Assembly (NCBI GenBank): GCA_902767775.1
Contig: CACXIP010000026.1
Coordinates: 1-47,797, forward strand
Reading direction: 5' to 3'
Origin: an uncultured Prevotellaceae bacterium
Lineage (GTDB): Bacteria; Bacteroidota; Bacteroidia; Bacteroidales; Bacteroidaceae
DNA length: 47,797 nucleotides
The notes beneath the pieces were generated by a model that worked only from the letters and a program-made list of their open reading frames with translations, searched no databases and was not told the origin of the DNA. Positions 25,106-30,647 of the stretch are shown piece by piece; the first letter of the stretch is position 1, and each line of letters begins with the position of its first letter. The translations under genes were made by a program, and so were the position numbers.

Positions 25106-25924
25106 TTAAATCCCTAACTCGTACCCTTTTACTACAATAGCGGGGCAAATGGGCATTTTACGCCGCTTGCCTTTGACGGAGTTACGGGCGAAACTGCTCC
25201 TGAATGTGGCGGAAAAATAAATGGCGCCCTTGCCTTTGACGTTAACCGGGCTGACGCAGATGCAATATTGCTTCTTTCCTTTCAATATGATGTCTTCTGT
25301 AGGTGAAATGTCCAATTGCCTGTCGTTATCAGCTGGACTGACAACCTGATAGATGGGCTTGTTGAGAATGTTGACAAATTGATTGTCTTGTATCTCGTAA
25401 ATATTGAAACTCAACGTACATTGCTCGTATGTGCATTCTTTCAAGCTCAGTAGAATGTCGCTGAACAAATAGTCTTTTCCGTTTTTGAATATAGGTCCCC
25501 ATTCAGAATATTCATTGTCGTCACCGATAAATGCCACAACCCCAACATTGACCCACGACTTGCCCGAAAGGGTACGAGGACGATTCTTCTTGCCTACCAC
25601 AACCTCGTTCAGTTCAACCACTTTGTTGAGCATCGTCACGGTCAGTTCCGATTTCTTACAATAGATATCATATGGCACCGTTGTTGACTGGTAAGAGACA
25701 TGGGTAAACGACAAACTGTCTTTTCTGTTTGCTGGAATTGTAATTTCAAAATAACCTTGCGCATCGGAGATGACTCCAATACTGTCTTTCTCAAAACCAA
25801 TACTTACATATTCCACGGATTGACCACCTTCGTCAACAACATGACCTTTGATAGTTGTTTGGGCGATGGCTGATGAAGAAATAAGAAGAACAAGAAAATA
25901 CGCCAAATAGTGAATCTGTTTCAT
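25106..25924 (-). CDS. Secreted CarboxypepD_reg-like domain protein, unknown
   Basis: A signal peptide (MKQIHYLAYFLVLLISSSAIA) is followed by a carboxypeptidase-regulatory-like beta-sandwich (about residues 22-95: TIKGHVVDEGGQSVEYVSIGF through LSFTHVSYQSTTVP). That domain usually leads TonB-dependent receptors. Here it is followed not by a barrel but by about 180 residues of unrecognised sequence containing LSFNIYEIQDNQFVNILNKPIY, with a basic end. The start at 25924 begins the signal peptide; the frame stays open 20 codons further. The gene begins 2 bp after the XRE regulator stop, so the two are co-transcribed. Confidence 0.75.
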   Translation of the reverse strand: MKQIHYLAYFLVLLISSSAIAQTTIKGHVVDEGGQSVEYVSIGFEKDSIGVISDAQGYFEITIPANRKDSLSFTHVSYQSTTVPYDIYCKKSELTVTMLNKVVELNEVVVGKKNRPRTLSGKSWVNVGVVAFIGDDNEYSEWGPIFKNGKDYLFSDILLSLKECTYEQCTLSFNIYEIQDNQFVNILNKPIYQVVSPADNDRQLDISPTEDIILKGKKQYCICVSPVNVKGKGAIYFSATFRSSFARNSVKGKRRKMPICPAIVVKGYELGI

Positions 25925-25926
25925 GT

Positions 25927-26133
25927 TTACATCTCGGTTTTGTATTCCAGAATGTCGGCAGGTGTGCATTCCAATGCCTTGCAAATAGCATCAAGAGTGC
26001 TGAAACGGATAGCCTTAGCCTTGCCCGTCTTCAACTTCGAGAGGTTTGTGATTGTAATACCCACACGCTCTGAGAGTTCGTTGAGCGATATCTTCCTTTG
26101 GGCCATTATCACATCAAGATTTACTATTATCAT
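25927..26133 (-). CDS. Small XRE-family transcriptional regulator
   Basis: This 68-residue protein is almost entirely a Cro/C1-type helix-turn-helix: VIMAQRKISLNELSERVGIT, then ITNLSKLKTGKAKAIRFSTLDAICKALECTPADILEY. This form of small XRE protein is commonly encoded next to DUF2975 membrane proteins, as here (12 bp after it). The pair is probably a regulator and membrane sensor, controlling its own operon; what it senses is not known. Confidence 0.9.
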   Translation of the reverse strand: MIIVNLDVIMAQRKISLNELSERVGITITNLSKLKTGKAKAIRFSTLDAICKALECTPADILEYKTEM

Positions 26134-26145
26134 GAACTGTTTGCA

Positions 26146-26637
26146 TTATATGGTTAAATCGTGTTCTACAGCTATATTGCTGGCAATTTTATACATGGTA
26201 CCGAATACAAGCACGGCCAATGCCCAGACAAAAGGATTCGAGGTAAGGATGATTTGTCCTGGACCTTCAGAGATAAATATCTGACTGAAATTGTCGGCCG
26301 TCACAGTCTGTAGGAAGATGAGAATGGCGCCAATGTTGATGACAAGAATATTAGCTTTTGGAAAAAGCTCTTCTCTTCGTAGGCCGCGAAGTATGTTGAC
26401 AAAGAAAGCTATACATATGCCAATCAGTCCGAATGTTAGGAGTAGGTGTATGGCAAATAAGGAAATCGTATATCTTACTATCGAACTATTTGCCTCCAAA
26501 TGGATATGTTGGCCTTCTGTATTGTAAATGTTTGCGTAACTATGTAAACACACAAACAAAAACCAGCATATACATACAAACAAAGCTGTATAGCAGAGCC
26601 ATTTCAGTTTCTTAATCATTTTTTCGTTCATATTCAT
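26146..26637 (-). CDS. DUF2975 membrane protein
   Basis: This 163-residue inner-membrane protein has four membrane segments (about 10-32, 50-78, 92-112, 132-155). The arrangement, the RREELFPKANILVINIGAIL stretch between helices and the adjacent small XRE regulator identify the DUF2975 family, whose biochemical role is not established. It is the first gene of a leftward cluster. An alternative start is two codons downstream. Confidence 0.82.
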   Translation of the reverse strand: MNMNEKMIKKLKWLCYTALFVCICWFLFVCLHSYANIYNTEGQHIHLEANSSIVRYTISLFAIHLLLTFGLIGICIAFFVNILRGLRREELFPKANILVINIGAILIFLQTVTADNFSQIFISEGPGQIILTSNPFVWALAVLVFGTMYKIASNIAVEHDLTI

Positions 26638-26664
26638 TCTTATTTAAATACATTTTGTTGGGTG

Positions 26665-26672
26665 CAAAAATA
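26665..26672 (-). promoter_or_regulatory. Promoter -7 element of the DUF2975-XRE cluster
   Basis: TATTTTTG on the minus strand is 27 bp upstream of the DUF2975 start. Confidence 0.55.
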
Positions 26673-26751
26673 GTAATATTTGTCGAATAACGATAAAAAT
26701 TATATGTAAATTAAGTAATATTTAATCTTGAATGACAAATTTAACTGACCT

Positions 26752-27042
26752 TTAATATTCCTTCCCCGCCATTGTGTTGGTAGCTTTCATGGCCGCGGAA
26801 AAAGACCGACTTTCCTCCGTCAAATTATTCAAGACGTTGCCTATCGATTGTAATCCATTTTGGAAATTATTGAACGCCTGAATTACCTGATTGAAATGCA
26901 TCAAAGACGCCTTTAACTCTTCTGACCTTGTTTTGGCCATTCCGAGTTGCTCGGCGAATCTTCTGGCATCTGCACCAGCTTCGACAAGTACTTCCTTGCC
27001 ATCTATCTTCAATTTTACGGTAAAATTGACCGATTTTGCCAT
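26752..27042 (-). pseudogene. N-terminal fragment of a phage tail tape-measure protein
   Basis: A 96-residue frame begins MAKSVNFTVKLKIDGKEVLVEAGADARRF, the start of tape-measure proteins as I remember them from Bacteroidales prophages. It continues as a helical segment (FNQVIQAFNNFQNGLQSIGNVLNNLTEES) and then stops. Tape-measure proteins are many hundreds of residues, so only the first module remains. No promoter is visible. It lies in a decayed phage-tail island and resembles the start of the 27312-27764 product. Confidence 0.55.
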
Positions 27043-27080
27043 TTTCTTGTTTTATGGTGATAGAATCTCGAAACTTTTAC

Positions 27081-27088
27081 TATCTTTG
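27081..27088 (+). promoter_or_regulatory. Promoter -7 element of the first small membrane gene
   Basis: TATCTTTG is 17 bp before the ATG at 27106, on the strand opposite to the phage-like fragments. Confidence 0.62.
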
Positions 27089-27105
27089 TAAAAAAAGAAG
27101 CAACT

Positions 27106-27315
27106 ATGAGAGAATTATTGAAAAATATCTTTATGGCATTTGCATTGCTCGGGCCTTTCGTTAGCATCATTTGCTTTATTTTTGACCTTTTTGATGCCGC
27201 CGTCATCACTGGTCTCTTAGGGGCTATTGGAATTATATGGTTCGCGATGGTATGCAACAACAATATAGGCGACTTAAAGGGAAACGGTCATTATCCGCCT
27301 TACGATTGGTTCTAA
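27106..27315 (+). CDS. Small membrane protein (69 residues) inserted among phage-tail fragments, first copy
   Basis: No family is recognised. It has two membrane segments (about 7-30 and 33-50) and a polar tail ending NGHYPPYDWF. It has its own -7 element, unlike the flanking phage fragments on the other strand, and its stop overlaps the stop of the converging gene at 27312. A similar-sized two-helix gene with its own promoter lies in the same relative place at 27840-28040. The layout is that of a phage 'moron', an extra gene with its own signals inserted between structural genes. Confidence 0.6.
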   Translation: MRELLKNIFMAFALLGPFVSIICFIFDLFDAAVITGLLGAIGIIWFAMVCNNNIGDLKGNGHYPPYDWF

Positions 27316-27764
27316 CTCCCCACCAACCTCTCAAACCTCTTCCTCGCCTCTTCCGCCGACACCTTGGGTGCTTCGGCCTTTTTTTTGCTCTTCTCCCAGG
27401 GGAATGGAAGCAACCGCTCTGGCGTCATCTTGCCCTTGATGTGGGGCTGTATGGTTATTGTAGCGTTCATCCGCATTCGCTCCCAACTGTCCTGCATCAT
27501 CCGCTCCTCATAGTCTCTCCATGCCTTGCACACAGCTTCAAACTCTCCGGGGGTGAGCCTGCAGAAGTCATCGAGCGACAAGCCTATGCTTGCCATACTA
27601 TATGAGAGAGAAAAAAGACGCATCAACTGCATGTCCCTGAACCCTTGACGTCCAGCGGCTGCGGCATCAAGGTTCTTTGCAAGGTCTTTGGCTTCTGCAG
27701 AAACTCTTGCTACAACGTTCTGTCCATTGACGACTATGTTGACATCAAATTTTACTGACGGCAT
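27312..27764 (-). CDS. Hybrid of tape-measure N-terminus and tail-assembly-chaperone-like sequence
   Basis: The first 45 residues (MPSVKFDVNIVVNGQNVVARVSAEAKDLAK) resemble the start of the tape-measure fragment at 26752-27042. The remaining 105 (IGLSLDDFCRLTPGEFEAV, then WERMRMNATITIQPHIKGK and LLPFPWEKSKKK) resemble the small tail-assembly chaperone usually encoded just before the tape measure in Bacteroidales phages. The joint at about residue 47 looks like a deletion between two tandem copies. The frame is intact but no promoter is seen, so expression is doubtful. Confidence 0.55.
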   Translation of the reverse strand: MPSVKFDVNIVVNGQNVVARVSAEAKDLAKNLDAAAAGRQGFRDMQLMRLFSLSYSMASIGLSLDDFCRLTPGEFEAVCKAWRDYEERMMQDSWERMRMNATITIQPHIKGKMTPERLLPFPWEKSKKKAEAPKVSAEEARKRFERLVGS

Positions 27765-27808
27765 GATAGATTTTCCTTATTTTCTTACTCTATATGGTAA
27801 AGAATGAT

Positions 27809-27816
27809 TAAATTTG
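27809..27816 (+). promoter_or_regulatory. Promoter -7 element of the second small membrane gene
   Basis: TAAATTTG is 23 bp before the ATG at 27840. Confidence 0.58.
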
Positions 27817-27839
27817 CAAGGTTTTAAACTGTTGATGAT

Positions 27840-28040
27840 ATGAAAACTTTTAAGGACATCCTCGAGTTGATTTGCGGGCTTTGCGTGATAATATGCCCGA
27901 TTTCTATCATTCTGACAATCGTCTCCTTCATAATATTAAGTGCAAAATTGTTGGTTATATCATTCTTTACATTGTGTTTTACATTTTGCTACACCTTTGC
28001 ATACGTGGCTTTCACAAATGATATTTTCAAAATAAAATAA
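27840..28040 (+). CDS. Small membrane protein (66 residues) inserted among phage-tail fragments, second copy
   Basis: No family is recognised. It is almost wholly hydrophobic with two membrane segments (about 9-32 and 34-57) and a short polar end. Its size, helix count, start (MKTFKDILEL against MRELLKNIFM) and own promoter match the first copy at 27106-27315, though the sequences have diverged. It ends 3 bp before the stop of the chaperone-like pseudogene on the other strand, the same tail-to-tail arrangement as the first copy. Confidence 0.58.
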   Translation: MKTFKDILELICGLCVIICPISIILTIVSFIILSAKLLVISFFTLCFTFCYTFAYVAFTNDIFKIK

Positions 28041-28043
28041 CCA

Positions 28044-28340
28044 TCACTTACCCACCAACCTCTCAAACCGCTTCCTCGCCTCTTCAGCCGACACCTTGGG
28101 TGCTTCGGCCTTTTTTTTGCTCTTCTCCCAGGGAAAGGGAAGCAGTTTCTCTGGCGTCTCTTGCCCTTGATGTGGGGCTGTATGGCTATCGTGGCGTTCA
28201 TCCGCATCCGCTCCCAGCTGTCGTGCATCTCGTCCTCGTGGCGCATATGCCATGCCTTGCACACGGCCTCAAACTCTACGGGGGTGAGCCTGCAGAAGTC
28301 ATCGAGTGAAAGGCCGACGCAGCCAAGGGCATGACCGAGG
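28044..28340 (-). pseudogene. Frameshifted tail-assembly-chaperone-like copy
   Basis: Reading leftward, VGIDELLGHALGCVGLSLDDF leads into FCRLTPVEFEAVCKAWHMRHEDEMHDSWERMRMNA and HIKGK. The frame then shifts near 28159, and PEKLLPFPWEKSKKKAEAPK to FERLVGK continues in another frame. The sequence is a near-copy of the chaperone half of 27312-27764. There is no start codon in frame upstream. Confidence 0.6.
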
Positions 28341-28353
28341 AGCTCGTCAATGC

Positions 28354-28458
28354 CTACTGGCTTATTTTTTCGCCTTCGGCATCGCCGGCTTCCTCGTTCC
28401 GTGAGGACAGAGCGGTTTTCTTTGTAGATTCGTTTAGAAAAAAACTATTAAGTTGCAT
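28354..28458 (-). CDS. Short phage-derived open frame (34 codons), doubtful
   Basis: A short frame begins MQLNSFFLNESTKKTAL and ends GDAEGEKISQ just before the chaperone-like pseudogene. It could be the start of the upstream tail gene or the original N-terminus of the chaperone. It is probably a relic rather than an expressed gene. Confidence 0.3.
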   Translation of the reverse strand: MQLNSFFLNESTKKTALSSRNEEAGDAEGEKISQ

Positions 28459-28483
28459 GATTTATGGTTTTTACATACCTTTG
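28453..28483 (+). promoter_or_regulatory. Promoter of the candidate RNA at 28490
   Basis: TTG at 28453-28455 and TACCTTTG at 28476-28483 are separated by 20 bp, a good Bacteroidetes -33/-7 pair. No protein-coding frame longer than eight codons follows. Confidence 0.6.
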
Positions 28484-28489
28484 CAAATA

Positions 28490-28664
28490 GAAAACTGATT
28501 ATTTAATTAAACATGTTTTTCAACGGTAGGAATTTGTGAAAATTCTTGCCGTTATTCCAACAAGTAGCCAAGGATATTGCAGCTGGTCATCTGATAGATA
28601 AACCAGTTCTACAATATGTTTAAAGATCACTTTTGAAGCCCCGAGCCGTGAGGTCCGGGGCTTT
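28490..28664 (+). ncRNA. Candidate small structured RNA
   Basis: A well-spaced promoter is followed by about 175 nt with no usable reading frame, three hairpins in series and a terminator. Hairpin 1 pairs 28522-28535 with 28540-28553 (14 bp with two G-U pairs) around a GUGA tetraloop of the GNRA type. Hairpin 2 pairs 28574-28587 with 28602-28617 (two 6-bp helices with an internal loop). Hairpin 3 is the terminator at 28636-28663. It does not look like tmRNA, SRP RNA, RNase P RNA or 6S RNA, and I cannot assign a known family. It may belong to the phage-derived island. Confidence 0.55.
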
Positions 28665-28667
28665 TCT
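28636..28667 (+). terminator. Terminator of the candidate RNA
   Basis: An 8-bp GC-rich stem (28636-28643 with 28656-28663) leads into TTTTCT. Confidence 0.7.
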
Positions 28668-28673
28668 GATTGA

Positions 28674-28880
28674 TTACCCTTTCTCCCCGGCAGCCTTCAA
28701 GATGCAGTCATTAATGAAGTCTACCTTTGACCCCTCCACCTGCGAGAGGATGTCATTCACCTCCTGTGTGGCTCGGAAGCCATAGTAGTGGACACCTTTC
28801 CGCTTGCGTCCGGCGCCTTCCCTGGATCCTCCCCAGCCGCTTTTCTTCTCTTCTTTCTCAATCTCTGCGTGGAATTCCAT
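28674..28880 (-). CDS. Small basic protein with GWGGSREGAGRK motif
   Basis: The 68-residue protein (from the ATG at 28880) has an acidic start, then the GWGGSREGAGRKRKG motif and a C-terminal part FRATQEVNDILSQVEGSKVDFINDCI. That last part looks like a ribbon-helix-helix type of fold. Proteins with this motif are frequent in phages and mobile elements of Bacteroidales and are thought to bind DNA; function is not established. The frame stays open upstream through the GC-rich palindromic repeat, but that part is not credible protein. It lies in the island between the phage fragments and tRNA-Ser. Confidence 0.65.
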   Translation of the reverse strand: MEFHAEIEKEEKKSGWGGSREGAGRKRKGVHYYGFRATQEVNDILSQVEGSKVDFINDCILKAAGEKG

Positions 28881-28977
28881 AATGTTAAAAATTCGATGGT
28901 TAGAAATTATTGGTGTATATTTATTGATTAAAACCTGAAATGAGGGTTTGTCAAAATGGAAAACCTTGTGCGCCAGC

Positions 28978-29086
28978 AACTCCCCTCCCATGAAGGGGAG
29001 GGGCAGGGGTGGGGTATGTAACTTCCTGTTTTTCAGAAAAATAATTCCCCACCCCAACCCCTCCCCACGTGGGGAGGGGAGCTCCA
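28978..29086. repeat. GC-rich composite palindrome (REP-like element)
   Basis: Two arms, 28978-29018 and 29047-29086, are reverse complements apart from a few differences. Each arm is itself a palindrome of CCCCTCC and GGGGAGGGG blocks followed by GGGGTGGGG. The centre (29019-29046) is AT-rich. Elements of this composition are widely dispersed between Bacteroidetes genes. It is not coding. The remainder of 28881-29206 holds nothing else except the tRNA terminator. Confidence 0.7.
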
Positions 29087-29164
29087 TTCGGCTCACGGTG
29101 TTCTTTTCTCAAGCCGTTTATTATATTTGACACCCCCCTTGGATTTCAAAGGTTGATTTTAAGC

Positions 29165-29200
29165 ATAAAAAATAGGAGGCCTGTCAGTCAAGTCTCCTAT
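29165..29200 (-). terminator. Terminator of tRNA-Ser
   Basis: Just past the tRNA 3' end, ATAGGAG and its complement (29172-29178, 29194-29200) form a stem followed on the minus strand by six T residues. Confidence 0.7.
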
Positions 29201-29206
29201 CCCCAG

Positions 29207-29294
29207 CGGAAGGTGAGGGATTCAAACCCCCGATACCCGAAAGGGGTATACCGGATTTCGAGTCCAGCGCGATCGATCACTCTGCCAACCTTCC
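29207..29294 (-). tRNA. tRNA-Ser, anticodon CGA
   Basis: On the minus strand an 88-nt sequence folds as a class II tRNA. The acceptor arms GGAAGGT and ACCTTCC pair perfectly, the anticodon loop is CTCGAAA (anticodon CGA, reading UCG), and there is a long variable arm (GTATACCCCTTTCGGGTATC). The T-arm GGGGTTTGAATCCC is followed by discriminator G. CCA is not encoded. Its 3' end points toward the phage-derived island. Confidence 0.95.
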
Positions 29295-29411
29295 TCAAAA
29301 TGCGGTGCAAAGTTAGTAATTAGTTTTGTTTCTGCAAAATAAAAACGTTAAAAACTACGAAATCTCACCCATTTATCATATTCAGATGTCATGCGATACG
29401 GAGAAAAGTGC

Positions 29412-29419
29412 TATCTTTG
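29412..29419 (+). promoter_or_regulatory. Promoter -7 element of the nitrilase-family gene
   Basis: TATCTTTG is 32 bp before the ATG at 29452. Confidence 0.6.
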
Positions 29420-29451
29420 TCGTGAATACAGATAATTCTATTGCATAATAG

Positions 29452-30213
29452 ATGAAGACAGCAATCGTACAACACGTCATCAGATGGAATGAATTGGAGT
29501 GGAACCTCCAACATATTACTTCACTTCTTGACCAACAGACAGGGGCTGACCTTTATGTGCTGGCCGAAACCTTCGCTACCGGTTTTCTGGCGGAGGGCTC
29601 TGCAGGAAAGGCTGGTGAGGAGTCGCAGCGCATTTTCTCGTGGATGCAGCAACAGGCTCAACGCCTCGATGCTGCCATCGCTGGAAGTGTGGCGGCTGAC
29701 GACGAAAAAGGTCTTTTGCGCAACCGTCTTTTTTTCGTCCGACCTGATGGCAGCTATGACTATTACGACAAGCACCATCTTTTTGGCTATGCCGGAGAAA
29801 CGGATGAGTATGTGGCAGGTGACCAGCGTGTGGTGGTGGAATGGCGGGGCGTGCGCTTCTTGTTGCAGGTGTGCTACGACCTGCGCTTTCCGGTCTTCTC
29901 ACGCAACAGGGGTGACTATGATGCCATTATTTATGTCGCCAACTGGCCGGCACGCCGTCGTGAGGTTTGGCAGACACTCCTTAAGGCACGTGCATTGGAG
30001 AACCAGTGCTATGTGGTGGGGGTGAACATCGTGGGCGGTGACAAGGTTTGTGAATATGTAGGCGACTCGGTAATCATTGATGCCTACGGGCGCATCATTG
30101 CCTCATGCACTCCAGACATGGAGGAAGTGGCCATGGCTGAATTAGACATGGAAGAACTCCTCCGCTTCCGCAACAAGTTTCCCGTGCTGAAAGATGCCGA
30201 TAAAATCTATTAA
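29452..30213 (+). CDS. Nitrilase-family amidohydrolase (omega-amidase-like)
   Basis: This is a cytoplasmic carbon-nitrogen hydrolase of 253 residues. The catalytic triad is in the expected places: E39 (LAETFATGF), K107 (YDKHHLF) and C141 (QVCYDLRFP). The FATGF and CYDLRFPVFSRN stretches match the YafV/Nit2 omega-amidase subgroup. That subgroup hydrolyses alpha-ketoglutaramate or alpha-ketosuccinamate to the keto acid and ammonia as metabolite repair. It stands alone with its own promoter. Substrate assignment is by similarity only. Confidence 0.88.
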   Translation: MKTAIVQHVIRWNELEWNLQHITSLLDQQTGADLYVLAETFATGFLAEGSAGKAGEESQRIFSWMQQQAQRLDAAIAGSVAADDEKGLLRNRLFFVRPDGSYDYYDKHHLFGYAGETDEYVAGDQRVVVEWRGVRFLLQVCYDLRFPVFSRNRGDYDAIIYVANWPARRREVWQTLLKARALENQCYVVGVNIVGGDKVCEYVGDSVIIDAYGRIIASCTPDMEEVAMAELDMEELLRFRNKFPVLKDADKIY

Positions 30214-30573
30214 GTAAAAATATCTTGGTAATATTTTAACATATAATTCTTGGACGAGCCAAGCGCGTAGCGAATCCCATATAATTAATCATAAATAGCT
30301 GCGCGTCAGAAATTTTTTGGTTAATTTGCGATAATTCATGTTCTTTAATTATTCATCCCAATTAATGTTATAATCGTCACTTAATGCCAATACAATAATA
30401 CAGAAACTCAGAGGTACGAAAAAACTAAAAACTCTGTATCTCTGTGTCTCTGTGTTGGAATAAATGAAACAAAAAGTGACTCTGTCTCTCTGTGTCTCTG
30501 TGTTGGAATGTAACCATTAATTTCATTGAAGTTACTTCCGCTCGGGAAAGGCAATAAAAACCAACTATTTATT
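30214..30573. other. Non-coding gap with dispersed-repeat-like sequence
   Basis: No gene is seen between the nitrilase and the carboxylesterase. The first half is AT-rich. The second half carries the 31-bp direct repeat described separately, and the promoter of the esterase follows. The short open frames here come from the repeat. Confidence 0.5.
30431..30509. repeat. 31-bp direct repeat of CTCTGTGT type
   Basis: Two copies, 30431-30461 and 30479-30509, differ at one position and are spaced 48 bp apart start to start. Each is made of CTCTGT units and ends in GTTGGAAT. Read on the minus strand they give the in-frame peptide IPTQRHRDTE or IPTQRHRETE, seen in spurious ORFs of many Bacteroidetes genomes. 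Confidence 0.7.
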
Positions 30574-30603
30574 TTGCTTTCTGTTCGCATAATCGTATCT
30601 TTG
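30574..30603 (+). promoter_or_regulatory. Promoter of the carboxylesterase gene
   Basis: TTG at 30574-30576 and TATCTTTG at 30596-30603 have 19-bp spacing. The start codon is 44 bp downstream. Confidence 0.7.
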
Positions 30604-30647
30604 CAAGGTACGTTGGAGTGAAACGTATGTAAGAAAAACTATTCATT

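Noticed and set aside
28674-29096. Full 140-codon frame for the GWGG-motif protein
   Set aside because: The upstream part is translation of the GC-rich palindromic repeat; the credible protein begins at the ATG at 28880.
30431-30509. CRISPR-like repeats
   Set aside because: There are only two copies, of simple-sequence character, with no spacer series and no cas genes.
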